From Nocardia flavorosea NBRC 108225 (lineage in GTDB: Bacteria > Actinomycetota > Actinomycetes > Mycobacteriales > Mycobacteriaceae): a stretch of 64,000 nt of DNA. Location: the NCBI RefSeq assembly GCF_001613385.1, contig NZ_BDCG01000022.1, positions 124,001-188,000 of the forward strand, in the 5' to 3' direction. The notes under the pieces are model-generated. The model was not told the DNA's origin. It ran no database searches and saw nothing but the letters and a program-made list of their open reading frames with translations. A program made the translations under genes and the position numbers. This document shows, one piece after another, positions 31,284 to 40,552 of the stretch (position 1 is the stretch's first letter; every line of letters starts with the position of its first letter).

Positions 31284-32606
31284 ATGACTGGTGTCGAGGC
31301 ACCGGCCACCCGGCCCACGCTCCCGGAGCGCGCGCGGGCGGCGGGCCGACAGGACTGGACGGCCTGGCCCTATTACGACCAGGCGGGCAGCGGCTACCGC
31401 GGGTATTGGTATCCGGTGACGTGGTCGAACCACATCACCGGTAAGCCCACGAGCCATACGATCTGCGGTGAGAAGCTGGCACTGATCCGTGACAACGGAA
31501 CCGCCTATGCCCTGCATGACCGGTGCCCGCATCGTGGTGTGCCGCTGTCGGAGGGGGATCAGCAGTTCCCCGGTACCGTCAGCTGCCCGTACCACGGCTG
31601 GACCTTCCGGCTGACCGACGGCGAACTCGCCGCCGTCATCACCGACGGTCCCGATTCGAAGGTGTGCGGAAAGCTCGCGGTGCAGACCTATCCGGTGGCC
31701 GAACGCCTGGGACTGGTGTGGGTGTACATCCCGATCGGGAACGAACCGGTGCCACCGATCGACGAGCAGCTCCCCCGGGAACTGGTGGAAAACGAGGGCA
31801 TCGTGGGCGGCCGGATCCAGCCGCGCCGGGGCAACTGGCGTTTCGCGTGCGAGAACGGGTTCGATGAGGGGCACGCGAAATACCTGCACCGCACATCGCT
31901 GTGGCGGTTGTTCAAACCCATGCCCACGTGGAATATCACCCGGATCGTGCCCGAGGGCCGCTGGATCTACCGGGTCCAGGACGAGGTGCACTGGGAGGCC
32001 GAATTCCCCGGTGTCGGCAGATGGACCAACAAGCGCTGGTGGAAGAAGAAGCCGGACGAGACACAGATCTCGCAGATCGGCAACGTGGGAGCCGGGTTGC
32101 GGACCGACCCGGTGATCGAGGCGCAAAATTTTCCCGGTTTCGCCTCACTGTCGATGCCGGGTGTTCTGCGCATCGCGTACCCGAACTTCATCCACTACGA
32201 ATTCTACGTCCCGGTGGACGACGAACGGCACAACTATGTGGGGCTGATGGTCAATTTCGTGACCGGCGTGCGCAAGCTGGGGTTCTACGCGAAATACCTC
32301 GGTGCCATCCGCTGGTTGTTCCACGGCCAGTTCTCCGGCCAGGACGAATGGATGGTGCGTGTCACCGACGCGCCTCCGGAGAAGCTCTACCGGCCCGATA
32401 TCTCGCTCACCGCATGGCGCAATCTCGCCGAAGCAGAGTATGCCGACAAAATCGCCGCAGCTGTGGCTCATCAACCGGCGAAGCCGGAACGGCCCGTACG
32501 CGCGCGGCGGGCCGCCGGCCGGAACACGGCCGCAACGGCATCCGCGCCGGCAGAAACCAACGGTGTGCCGCAGCCTGACTCTCCGGCCACCGCCGAGACC
32601 GAATAG
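31284..32606 (+). CDS. Rieske non-heme iron oxygenase, CarAa-like
   Basis: A 440-residue oxygenase. The Rieske [2Fe-2S] ligands are CPHRG (Cys81, His83) and CPYHGW (Cys101, His104). The mononuclear iron site is in ENGFDEGHAKYLH (Asn191/Asp194, His197, His202). RGYWYPVTWS and the overall pattern recall carbazole 1,9a-dioxygenase CarAa and other single-component-type oxygenases. It should hydroxylate or demethylate an aromatic substrate using electrons from a ferredoxin. GAGGA precedes the ATG. The last 45 residues are a low-complexity tail. A LigB-type dioxygenase and a hydrolase follow, completing a ring-opening set. Confidence 0.9.
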   Translation: MTGVEAPATRPTLPERARAAGRQDWTAWPYYDQAGSGYRGYWYPVTWSNHITGKPTSHTICGEKLALIRDNGTAYALHDRCPHRGVPLSEGDQQFPGTVSCPYHGWTFRLTDGELAAVITDGPDSKVCGKLAVQTYPVAERLGLVWVYIPIGNEPVPPIDEQLPRELVENEGIVGGRIQPRRGNWRFACENGFDEGHAKYLHRTSLWRLFKPMPTWNITRIVPEGRWIYRVQDEVHWEAEFPGVGRWTNKRWWKKKPDETQISQIGNVGAGLRTDPVIEAQNFPGFASLSMPGVLRIAYPNFIHYEFYVPVDDERHNYVGLMVNFVTGVRKLGFYAKYLGAIRWLFHGQFSGQDEWMVRVTDAPPEKLYRPDISLTAWRNLAEAEYADKIAAAVAHQPAKPERPVRARRAAGRNTAATASAPAETNGVPQPDSPATAETE

Positions 32607-32620
32607 CGAAGGACGATCCC

Positions 32621-32740
32621 ATGCGCAGAATTGTTGCCGGTGTCGCGGCCGGGGTACTGCTGGCCGTCACCGCGCCGAAGGCCTGGCGTTTTCTGGCCGC
32701 GCGGAACAACACCCAGATTCATCAGGTCACCCCGCAATGA
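32621..32740 (+). CDS. 39-residue membrane peptide
   Basis: An ATG with GGA 7 nt upstream opens a 39-residue frame: MRRIVAGVAAGVLLAVTAPKAWRFLAARNN and a short polar end. It has one hydrophobic helix. It starts 14 nt after the Rieske gene and its stop overlaps the next start (ATGA), so it is well embedded in the operon. Function unknown; it might anchor a partner protein to the membrane or only serve translational coupling. Confidence 0.6.
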   Translation: MRRIVAGVAAGVLLAVTAPKAWRFLAARNNTQIHQVTPQ

Positions 32741-34077
32741 CGGCCGTGGCCGGCCCACTCGCCGGGCTCGACGAACGACGCCGCTCCTGGACCGAACAGG
32801 CCTGGGCTGCTGTGGACTACGCCCGCTTGCGCGAGCGGATCACCGGATTGGTCGATATCGCCAGTCCGACGGGCGACGAAGCACCGCTGGCGCGGCATAT
32901 CACCGAGGTGTTCACCGGCGCCGGCATCGAGGCACACACGATGGAACTCGACGCCCGGCAGGCCAATTCATGGGCTCGTGTGCCCGGTGCCGGTACCGGC
33001 CCGGACCTGATGTTCTACGCGCCGATCGACACCGTGACGAGCGGAAACACCCAGGAGGACCTGCCCTGGGCGGGCGATGACCTGCGTCCGGATATGACGG
33101 CGCGGGCAAGCGTGGACGGCGACTATGTCACCGGGCTCGGCGCCTCGAACCCGAAGGGGCACGCCGCGTGCGTCATGGCGGCGACCGAAGCGGTACATAC
33201 GGCAGGAATTCCGCTGACCGGTGACCTGATTGCCGCGTTCGGTGCCGGTGGAATGCCCACGAATGCCCGGCCGGAGGGCGACGGTTCGCGGCGTAACACC
33301 GGACAAGGTGTCGGTTGCTCGTTCCTGCTGGAGCAGGGGGTATGGGCGGATTTCGCGCTCATCGCCAAGCCCGGATGGACCGTTTCCTGGGAAGAGGTGG
33401 GCCTGACCTGGTTCGAGATAGTCGTTCACGGCACCCACACCTACGTCGGATCACGGCACCGGCTGCCATACCGTAATCCGGTCGCGCTCGCGGGCGCTGT
33501 GGCGGATCGGCTGGAGCAGTGGTTTCCGAGATACTCGCAGGCGCATCAGGACGGACTGGTGTGCCCGCAGGGCATGGTCGCCAACATCCGTGGCGGGTGG
33601 CCGCGCACGGCCTCGTTCACTCCGGAACAGGTGCATATGATGGTCGACCTGCGGCTGAGCCCACGGTCGAGTCCGACGGCCGCCAAACGGGAACTACTGG
33701 CCGCGGTGCGGGCGATCGCCGGTGAACTGGACGCGCGTATCGATGCCCGGCAGATACTGGCCATCCCCGGCGAATCCTCCGATCCGCGTATGTGGCTGTG
33801 CCGTAGTGCCATAGACGCCTGGGAGGCGATGACGGGCCGGCCGCACCACGAGGTAGGCGATGCCAGCGGCGCGACAGACGCCAATATCCTGCGAGGTAGG
33901 GGGATACCGACCGTCCGGGTGGGCATGCCGAAGGTGGTCGACGCGCCGTTCGACGTGGATTTCGCGCGAGGAATGAACACCGTGGACCTGCGGGCGGCCG
34001 AACAGTTCACCCGGTATCTGGTCCGGGTGGCCGTGGATACGGCGACTCGCACGCTCGAGGAAGTAGGTATCGACTGA
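32737..34077 (+). CDS. M20-fold protein lacking the usual catalytic and metal residues
   Basis: A 446-residue protein with the M20 metallohydrolase framework: DIASPTGDEAPLARH, the central dimerisation domain, and late DASGATDANILRGRGIPTV. My alignment by eye to carboxypeptidase G2 finds the key residues changed: the HxD motif is APID (Pro96 for His), the bridging Asp is Asn138 (ASNPKG), the EE pair is GG (171-172), the later Glu is Lys (IAKPG), and the C-terminal His is absent. It could be a non-hydrolytic binding protein or use another chemistry. Coupled to neighbours on both sides. Confidence 0.75.
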   Translation: MTAVAGPLAGLDERRRSWTEQAWAAVDYARLRERITGLVDIASPTGDEAPLARHITEVFTGAGIEAHTMELDARQANSWARVPGAGTGPDLMFYAPIDTVTSGNTQEDLPWAGDDLRPDMTARASVDGDYVTGLGASNPKGHAACVMAATEAVHTAGIPLTGDLIAAFGAGGMPTNARPEGDGSRRNTGQGVGCSFLLEQGVWADFALIAKPGWTVSWEEVGLTWFEIVVHGTHTYVGSRHRLPYRNPVALAGAVADRLEQWFPRYSQAHQDGLVCPQGMVANIRGGWPRTASFTPEQVHMMVDLRLSPRSSPTAAKRELLAAVRAIAGELDARIDARQILAIPGESSDPRMWLCRSAIDAWEAMTGRPHHEVGDASGATDANILRGRGIPTVRVGMPKVVDAPFDVDFARGMNTVDLRAAEQFTRYLVRVAVDTATRTLEEVGID

Positions 34078-35030
34078 TGGCGAATATCGTGCTGGGGGTA
34101 GGGGCGTCGCACAGCACGCTGATGAACACCCACTGGGAGCAGACGACCCACAAGGCCGAAGCGCAACGTTTCCGCGACGGACTGTACGCGGCCCGGGACC
34201 GGATCGCCGCCGCGCGCCCGGATGTGGTGATCTTGCTGGGATCCAACCATTTTCGCGGTTTCTGGCTCGATCTCATCCCGCCGTTCACGCTGGGGGTCGG
34301 CGAATGTATTGCCAGTGGTGAGTCGGGTACCCCGGAAGGGCCGCAGCAGGTCGATATCGCGATGGCCCGGCATCTGGCAGACTCCCTGGTCGAGGGCGGT
34401 CGTTTCGATCCGGCGTTCTCGGCGCGCCTGCAGATCGATCACGGCCAGTCACACGCTATCCAGTACCTGCTCGCCGGGCTGGACGTCCCGATCGTGCCGC
34501 TGGTGGTGAATGTTTTCGCGCCGCCGCTGCCGACCTTCGAACGATGTGCCGAATTCGCGGTCGCCCTGCGGGAGGCGGTGGCCGCCTATCCGGCGGACAG
34601 CCGCGTCGCGGTGATCGCCTCCGGAGGGCTTTCACATCGACTCCCCTGGCCGGACTGGCGGGATCCGCACGGTGACGACGAGGACTTCATGGTGCGCGCC
34701 TGGCTCGACGGCCGGGAGAACTGGGCCGATTACGACGTACGGCGGCGGCAGATAATCCGCGCTGCCGAAGCCGCGATCTCCCCGGAGTTCGACAACCGGG
34801 TCCTCGAACTGTTCAGCCTGGGCAGGGCCGCCGAACTCGGCGGATACGGCACCGCCGACCTCGAGGACGCGGCAGGCAACGGGGCACAGGAATTGCGAAC
34901 CTGGCTGATGATGGCCGCGATGCTGGACTACATCCCGGGGGAGCGGCTCGCGTACGAAGTCGTCCCGGAATGGCTCACCGGAATGGGCGTCACCGTACTG
35001 GACCCCGCTCGGCAGCCCGTCGCCCGGTGA
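34077..35030 (+). CDS. Class III extradiol ring-cleavage dioxygenase (LigB family)
   Basis: A 317-residue LigB-type dioxygenase. Iron-ligand and catalytic histidines are visible: His12 (GASHS), His58 (GSNHF), His122 and His126 (DHGQSHAIQYL) and His187 (GGLSH). It should cleave a catechol-type ring next to the hydroxyls. The gene starts within the stop of the M20-like gene (TGATG). In the carbazole pathway a LigB-type enzyme (CarB) acts between CarAa and CarC, the same order of functions as here. Confidence 0.9.
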   Translation: MANIVLGVGASHSTLMNTHWEQTTHKAEAQRFRDGLYAARDRIAAARPDVVILLGSNHFRGFWLDLIPPFTLGVGECIASGESGTPEGPQQVDIAMARHLADSLVEGGRFDPAFSARLQIDHGQSHAIQYLLAGLDVPIVPLVVNVFAPPLPTFERCAEFAVALREAVAAYPADSRVAVIASGGLSHRLPWPDWRDPHGDDEDFMVRAWLDGRENWADYDVRRRQIIRAAEAAISPEFDNRVLELFSLGRAAELGGYGTADLEDAAGNGAQELRTWLMMAAMLDYIPGERLAYEVVPEWLTGMGVTVLDPARQPVAR

Positions 35031-35081
35031 CAGATGCCCTGTCGGGCACCCGATTCTCACCCTTTACGACAAGGATTCGAT

Positions 35082-35954
35082 ATGACTATCTGGAACGAAT
35101 TGGCCGGCGTGGATTTCGCGCTGAAAACCGTCGACGCCGCCGGTATTCCCACCCGCGCGTTGCAGGCGGGCAGCGGGGCCGAAGCGGTGATATTCCTGCA
35201 CGGCACCAGCGGGCATCTCGAAGCATTCGCCCGCAATATCGTCCCGCATGCTGCCCGGTACGAATGTCACGCCATCGATATGCTCGGCCATGGTTATACG
35301 GGCAAGCCCGATTATCCGTACGAGATTCCGCGCTATGTCCGGCACCTGCTCGATTACCTCGATGCGGTGGGGCTGGAGAAGGCGCATCTGGTCGGCGAAT
35401 CGCTCGGCGGCTGGGTTGCGGCCTACCTGGCCAGTGATCACCCCGAACGGGTGCTTTCGCTACAACTGCTCGCGGCGGGTGGCACTGTGGCGAACCCGGA
35501 GATCATGGAGCGTATCCGCATGTCCACGACGAAAGCGGTGCAGAGCGACGATATCGAACTGACGCGCGCTCGGTTGCGGTTGCTCATGCATGATGCCGCC
35601 GACGCCACCGAAGAACTGGTGCAGGTCCGGCACCGGATCTACCACGAGCCGGATTTCGTCGCGAATATCGGCAATCTGCTGTCGTTGCAGAATATGGAGA
35701 TCCGCCGGCGCAATCTGCTGCGGCCGGATCGGCTGGCCCGGATCACCGCGCCGACCCTGGTGGTGTGGGGACACGAGAACCCGTTTGGGGATGTGCCCGA
35801 GGCCGAAAAGCTTGCGGCCGATATCCCCGGCGCGCGGTTGCAGCTGTATCCCGCGTGCGGTCATTGGCCGCAACACGAGCATGCCGAGGAGTACAACCCG
35901 CTGAGCTTGGAATTCCTTGCCGAAGCCGCCGAGCGAGCGAAATCGGCCGTATAG
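35082..35954 (+). CDS. Alpha/beta hydrolase, ring-cleavage product hydrolase-like
   Basis: A 290-residue hydrolase with oxyanion motif FLHGTSGHLEAF, nucleophile elbow GESLGG (Ser107), and His in ACGHWPQHE. It fits the C-C hydrolases that follow extradiol dioxygenases. AAGGA 7 nt upstream sets the ATG. It closes the Rieske-M20-LigB operon; a 13-bp hairpin follows. A second hydrolase of this type (30045-30896) diverges from the same operon, so which handles the ring-cleavage product is open. Confidence 0.87.
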   Translation: MTIWNELAGVDFALKTVDAAGIPTRALQAGSGAEAVIFLHGTSGHLEAFARNIVPHAARYECHAIDMLGHGYTGKPDYPYEIPRYVRHLLDYLDAVGLEKAHLVGESLGGWVAAYLASDHPERVLSLQLLAAGGTVANPEIMERIRMSTTKAVQSDDIELTRARLRLLMHDAADATEELVQVRHRIYHEPDFVANIGNLLSLQNMEIRRRNLLRPDRLARITAPTLVVWGHENPFGDVPEAEKLAADIPGARLQLYPACGHWPQHEHAEEYNPLSLEFLAEAAERAKSAV

Positions 35955-35977
35955 GCTACTCCGACTGTCAAGTCCGT

Positions 35978-36014
35978 CCGGGGCCGGTCGTGCAGGATGC
36001 GCGACCGGCCCCGG
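35978..36014 (+). terminator. Terminator after the ring-cleavage operon
   Basis: ccggggccggtcg (35978-35990) pairs perfectly with 36002-36014 (13 bp, 11-nt loop), followed by tgcttt. It separates the oxygenase operon from the ABC importer genes. Confidence 0.75.
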
Positions 36015-36334
36015 TGCTTTCGTCGGTCAGGCGCGCCAGGCGTTCGTGGGATGCGCGCGATGGTGGAAGTGGCGGGCCGGTCGTATGGCGCATTTGGGCA
36101 ACGGTCCGGAAATATATGGGAAACGTGCTGGTCATCGGGATCGAATAGACCAATATTCATCCTATGACCCGGTCGGTAGCCGGCTGTCCGTGGTCATCGG
36201 GGTCGCTCGCCGTCCGTGCCGATATGCCGGTCCGCTCCCCGGACCGCGTTCGTTCGCGCGCTCGGGGACAGCGGATAGGTTCGCTGTCCAAGGCGCGGCG
36301 ATTGCGGTGCAGATCACAGAATGAGGGTGCAGAG
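36015..36334. other. Leader region of the ABC importer operon
   Basis: About 320 nt before the binding-protein gene. It should contain the importer promoter. I see no clear operator or RNA element. Confidence 0.4.
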
Positions 36335-37315
36335 ATGGCGTGGCGATCTAGATACAGGAGAGTGTCGTTCGCGATACTCGCGGTGGCGTTGGCGATCACG
36401 CTGGGAGCATGCACCAGACCCGCGACGCGGGAGGCGGAAGCGAGTGCGGGCGGAACGATCCGGGTCGCGGTGGGTATCGACTCGTCGTTCGCGACGTTCT
36501 TTCTCGCGGATCAGGAGGGAATGTTTCGCGAGGCCGGCCTGAATATCGAACTCGTGCAGTTCGGCAGCGGTGGGGAAGCGGTCGACGCGCTCGCCAGTGG
36601 CCAGGTTCAGCTGGCCGGCAGTTCGGACACCACGACCATTTCGCAGCTGCGGCAGAACCCCGATATGCGCGCGATATTCGCCTACGAAGCGTCGGGAGAT
36701 TACATCAAGGTCGTCCTGCGCAACGGTATACAGACCGCCGCCGATATCGAGAAGATCGGATTCGTACCCGGCCTCGGGCAGGTGTCGACCGATAAATATC
36801 TGCGGGCAAACGGTATCGCTGCCGATTCCGTCGAGATGATCGCGGCGACCCCCAGCGATATGCCGGCACTGCTCGCCCGTGGGGATATCGACGGTTATGT
36901 GCTGTGGGAGCCGTGGCCGACCGCGGCGGTGACGCAGGGAATCGGCCGGGTCGTCGGGGTGACCGGAGATTTCGACTGGATCTATCACCATTGGGCGGTA
37001 TCCACCGATTCGTGGCTAGCGAAGAATCCGGCCGAAGCGCAGCGGTTCGCGCAGGTGCTGGCGGCCGCGGGCGAACGAGTCGAACAGGACCCCGCCCGGG
37101 CCGCGGCCGCCACCCGGACCGCAGTGAACGTGGACGACGAGCAGACCCTGGTCGCGATCCGCGAAATCGACTTCCGGGTAACGAATCTGACCGACGAGGA
37201 CGTGGATTCGGCGCAGCAGATCGTCGATTTCTATCAGGACATCGGCGTCCTCTCCGAGCAGCCCGACCTGCGGTCGGCGATGCTGCTCGATTGGTACAAG
37301 GAAGAGAAGAAATGA
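36335..37315 (+). CDS. ABC importer substrate-binding lipoprotein (SsuA/TauA/NMT1 type)
   Basis: A 326-residue binding protein with a lipobox (LGAC, Cys near residue 28) and the two-lobed periplasmic-binding fold: VAVGIDSSFATFFLADQEG and FGSGGEAVDALASGQVQ match the SsuA-like family that binds sulfonates, nitriles, pyrimidines and aromatic acids. It delivers the ligand to the permease/ATPase encoded downstream. A clear paralogue lies at 50148-51149. The stop overlaps the ATPase start (ATGA). Confidence 0.88.
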   Translation: MAWRSRYRRVSFAILAVALAITLGACTRPATREAEASAGGTIRVAVGIDSSFATFFLADQEGMFREAGLNIELVQFGSGGEAVDALASGQVQLAGSSDTTTISQLRQNPDMRAIFAYEASGDYIKVVLRNGIQTAADIEKIGFVPGLGQVSTDKYLRANGIAADSVEMIAATPSDMPALLARGDIDGYVLWEPWPTAAVTQGIGRVVGVTGDFDWIYHHWAVSTDSWLAKNPAEAQRFAQVLAAAGERVEQDPARAAAATRTAVNVDDEQTLVAIREIDFRVTNLTDEDVDSAQQIVDFYQDIGVLSEQPDLRSAMLLDWYKEEKK

Positions 37316-38178
37316 CCGTAACCACATCCGATATCACAAGAGCGGGCACTGCCGACAAAGGGGTCTCGGTGCACATCCGGGACCTGGACATCAATTTCGG
37401 AACTGCCGAGATCGTCTCGGGGATCGATCTTGCGGTACGGCCGGGCGAATTCGTCTGCCTGCTCGGGCCCAGCGGTTGCGGTAAATCGACGCTGCTCTCC
37501 GCCATGGCCGGGTTCGTCCGCCCCACGGCCGGCGCCATCAGCTGCGACGACGTGGACATCGACGGTGGCAACCGCCATGCCGGCATGGTTTTCCAGAGCT
37601 CGGAGGCGCTGTTCGACTGGATGACCGTCGCACAGAACGTCGCCTACGGACCGCGGATGCACGGCGCGAAAAAAGCCGAACAGGCGCGGATAGCGGCGGA
37701 ATACCTGGGGATGGTCGGCCTGCCGCATGCCGGCGCAAAATTCCCGGCCCAGCTCTCCGGCGGGATGCGCCAGCGGGTACAGATCGCGCGGGTACTGGCC
37801 AACCAGCCCTCGCTGGTGCTGATGGACGAACCGTTCGGTGCGCTGGACGCCCAGACACGCCAGGTCCTGCAGACCGAGTTGGACAAGATCTGGCGGCATA
37901 CCGGCTGCACGGTCGTCTTCGTCACCCACGATATCGACGAGGCGCTCACCCTCGCCGATCGTGTCGTGGTGATGACGGCCGGCCCCAGAGCACGGATCAA
38001 GAGTGTCTACGACGTTTCCGCGCCGCGTCCGCGCGACCGGGCGAATCCCGAGGTGATCGAACTGTACGAGCAGCTGCGTGACGATATCCGGGCCGAAGTC
38101 GTCGCGGCCCTGCGTAATCAGGGATTCGAAGGCGAACCGGGCCTCGCGGGCGTCCGGGGCGAGGAGGAAAAGGTATGA
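37312..38178 (+). CDS. ABC importer ATP-binding protein (SsuB/TauB type)
   Basis: A 288-residue ATPase: Walker A GPSGCGKST (about residue 57), Q-loop MVFQSSEALFDW, signature LSGGMRQR, Walker B LVLMDEPFGALD and H-loop FVTHDIDEA. The GCGKST and FGALDAQTR patterns are those of the nitrate/sulfonate/taurine importer group. Overlaps the genes on both sides by 4 nt, so binding protein, ATPase and permease are made together. Confidence 0.92.
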   Translation: MTVTTSDITRAGTADKGVSVHIRDLDINFGTAEIVSGIDLAVRPGEFVCLLGPSGCGKSTLLSAMAGFVRPTAGAISCDDVDIDGGNRHAGMVFQSSEALFDWMTVAQNVAYGPRMHGAKKAEQARIAAEYLGMVGLPHAGAKFPAQLSGGMRQRVQIARVLANQPSLVLMDEPFGALDAQTRQVLQTELDKIWRHTGCTVVFVTHDIDEALTLADRVVVMTAGPRARIKSVYDVSAPRPRDRANPEVIELYEQLRDDIRAEVVAALRNQGFEGEPGLAGVRGEEEKV

Positions 38179-38999
38179 CCGCCGTAGCGGAAATCCGTGC
38201 GTCACGTGGCACGGTCCCGGCGCGTAGCGCCGGAATGCGAATCGGGAACCAGGTACTGCGCACCGGGGCATTGTGGCTCGGCTCGGCGCTGCTCGGACTC
38301 GCGGTCTGGTCGTTCTTGGCATGGTGGTACGGCCCGACGACCATCGCCTCGCCTGCCGAAGTGTGGCAGGCGGCGGGTGAACTGTCCGAGAGCGGCGTCC
38401 TGTGGACCTCGGTGGTCGCCTCGGGGCAGCGCATTCTGCTCGGCTGGAGCCTCGGGGTGATCGTCGGGGCGCCGATCGGGATTTTGATGGGGCGGTTCAA
38501 CTTGATCCGGCAACTGCTCGACCCCTATATCGAGTTCTTCCGGTTCATCCCACCGATCGCCTTCGTGACGCTTGCCGTGGTGTGGTTCGGTATCGGTGAG
38601 ACCTCCAAGGTGGTGCTGATCTTCTACACCTCGGTGTTCATCGTAACGGTGAGCACGATCGCCGCCACCGTCTCGATCAGCGAGAACAAACTGCAGGCGG
38701 CGACCAATCTGGGCGCCGGCCGGCTCCAGATCATGCAGACGGTGGTGCTGCCGTCCGCGGTTCCCGGCATCGTCACCGGCGCCCGTCTGGCAATGGGAAA
38801 CAGCTTCCTGACCATTGTCTCCGCGGAGATAGTCGCCTCCGAGCACGGCCTCGGCTCGATGATCTGGCAGGCCCGTAACTACGGCCGTATCGACTGGACC
38901 TTCGTCGGCATCATCGTGCTCGGCATCATGGGCTTCCTCTTCGATCGCGTCCTGCGCATGTCCTCCACCAAGTTCCTCGCGCGCTATGGCGTCAAGTAA
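38175..38999 (+). CDS. ABC importer permease (SsuC/TauC type)
   Basis: A 274-residue permease with six hydrophobic helices and the conserved EAA-like loop AATNLGAGRLQIMQTVVLPSA's core, which contacts the ATPase. Arrangement and length are typical for sulfonate/aromatic-acid importers. It is the third gene of the importer operon and is followed 8 nt later by the AbgT gene, so two different uptake systems are probably on one transcript. Confidence 0.92.
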   Translation: MTAVAEIRASRGTVPARSAGMRIGNQVLRTGALWLGSALLGLAVWSFLAWWYGPTTIASPAEVWQAAGELSESGVLWTSVVASGQRILLGWSLGVIVGAPIGILMGRFNLIRQLLDPYIEFFRFIPPIAFVTLAVVWFGIGETSKVVLIFYTSVFIVTVSTIAATVSISENKLQAATNLGAGRLQIMQTVVLPSAVPGIVTGARLAMGNSFLTIVSAEIVASEHGLGSMIWQARNYGRIDWTFVGIIVLGIMGFLFDRVLRMSSTKFLARYGVK

Positions 39000-39007
39000 T
39001 CAGATGG

Positions 39008-40552
39008 GTGTCCGATCCGGTGAATGCCATCCGCACACAAGCGCGCAGGATTCCGCGTAACTTTCTCAACGGGGTCGAGCGGGTCGGGAATCGGCTGCCG
39101 CATCCGTTCATTCTCTTCCTGCTGATCGCCGCGGTGATCGCGGTCGCCTCCCTTATAGCTTCGCTCGCCGGGGCAACGGTGATCGACCCGAAGGAGAACC
39201 AACCGGTCGCGATCCAGAGCCTGATCTCGGGCGACGGGCTGGAGTTCGTGCTCACGTCGATGATCGGCAATTTCCTGTCGTTCCCGCCGCTGGGTCTGGT
39301 GATCGTCATGTTGCTCGGGGTCGGCCTGGCCAACCAGGTGGGCTTGCTGGAGGTCGCGTTCAAGGCGATCGTGGCGCGGGCGTCGGCACGGATGCTGACC
39401 TTTGTGGTGATCTTCGTCGGCATCGTGAGCAATGTGGCCTCGGAATCGGCCGCCATCGTGATCCCACCGCTGGCCGCGATGCTTTTCCTCGCGGTGGGGC
39501 GACATCCGATCGCCGGGCTCGCCGCCGGATTCGGGGCGGTGGGGGCCGGGTTCTCGGCGAACTTCCTGATCGCCGGCACCGATGTGCTGTTGTCCGGGCT
39601 CACCACGTCGGCGGCGGGAATCGTCGACAGTGAAGCCGTCGTGACGCCCGTGGCGAACTGGTTCTTCATGTCGGCGTCGACGGTGATCCTCACTCTGGTG
39701 GGTGTTTTCGTGACGGAAAAAATCGTCGAGCCGCGGCTGGGGCCCTACGAGCGTTCCGGGCCGGTCGAGACAGCGGAATTCACGATCTCGGTGGCACAGC
39801 GTCGCGGTCTGCGCCGGGCATCGCTGGCGGCGATTGTCTATGTCGTGGCCGCCGGTGTACTCGTCGTACCTCCGAACGGCCTGCTGCGCGGCGACGACGA
39901 TGGAATCATAGATTCGCCGTTCATGGATTCGCTGGTGCCGATTATTTTCCTCTTCTTCGTCGCAGTGGGTGTGGTCTACGGTGCGGCCACCGGCGCCATA
40001 CGGTCCAGCAGCGATGTGCCGAAATTGATGATCGAATCGGCACGGGAACTGGCCGGAATCCTGGTGCTGGTATTTGCGGTGGCGCAGGCGCTCGCCTACT
40101 TCGAATGGACCAGAATCGGGTTGTGGATCGCGGTACAGGGCGCGGAGGTGCTCCAGAATCTGGAATTGCACGGTGTGGTCGCCCTCGTCATTCTCAGTAT
40201 CGTCACCCTGATTCTCAGTCTGGTGATCTCCAGCGGTTCCGCGCTGTGGTCGATCATGGCACCGGTCTTCGTGCCGATGATGATGCTGAACGATATCAAC
40301 CCCGCGTACGCCCAGCTCGCGTACCGGATCGCGGACTCGTCGACCAATATGCTGGTACCCCTCAGCCCGATCCTGGCGGTAGCCCTCGGCTATATCCAGC
40401 GCTACGACAAGAAGGCGGGAATCGGCACCGTGTTCGCATTGATGATCCCCTATGCGGTCGTCTACTACGCGATCTGGATCGTTCTCTTCGTGGTATGGGT
40501 ACTGCTGGGCATCCCGATCGGCCCGGGACAAACCCTTCACGGGATCTCCTAA
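39008..40552 (+). CDS. AbgT family transporter
   Basis: A 514-residue multi-helix carrier of the AbgT family: NRLPHPFILFLLIAA at the start, GIVSNVASESAAIVIPPLAA, FSANFLIAGTDVLLSGLT, and near the end DSSTNMLVPLSPILAVALGY, the conserved second pore region. Known members import p-aminobenzoyl-glutamate or export sulfonamides. The neighbouring M20 amidohydrolase matches the AbgT-AbgAB pairing in E. coli. The GTG start follows the permease gene closely. Confidence 0.92.
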   Translation: MSDPVNAIRTQARRIPRNFLNGVERVGNRLPHPFILFLLIAAVIAVASLIASLAGATVIDPKENQPVAIQSLISGDGLEFVLTSMIGNFLSFPPLGLVIVMLLGVGLANQVGLLEVAFKAIVARASARMLTFVVIFVGIVSNVASESAAIVIPPLAAMLFLAVGRHPIAGLAAGFGAVGAGFSANFLIAGTDVLLSGLTTSAAGIVDSEAVVTPVANWFFMSASTVILTLVGVFVTEKIVEPRLGPYERSGPVETAEFTISVAQRRGLRRASLAAIVYVVAAGVLVVPPNGLLRGDDDGIIDSPFMDSLVPIIFLFFVAVGVVYGAATGAIRSSSDVPKLMIESARELAGILVLVFAVAQALAYFEWTRIGLWIAVQGAEVLQNLELHGVVALVILSIVTLILSLVISSGSALWSIMAPVFVPMMMLNDINPAYAQLAYRIADSSTNMLVPLSPILAVALGYIQRYDKKAGIGTVFALMIPYAVVYYAIWIVLFVVWVLLGIPIGPGQTLHGIS

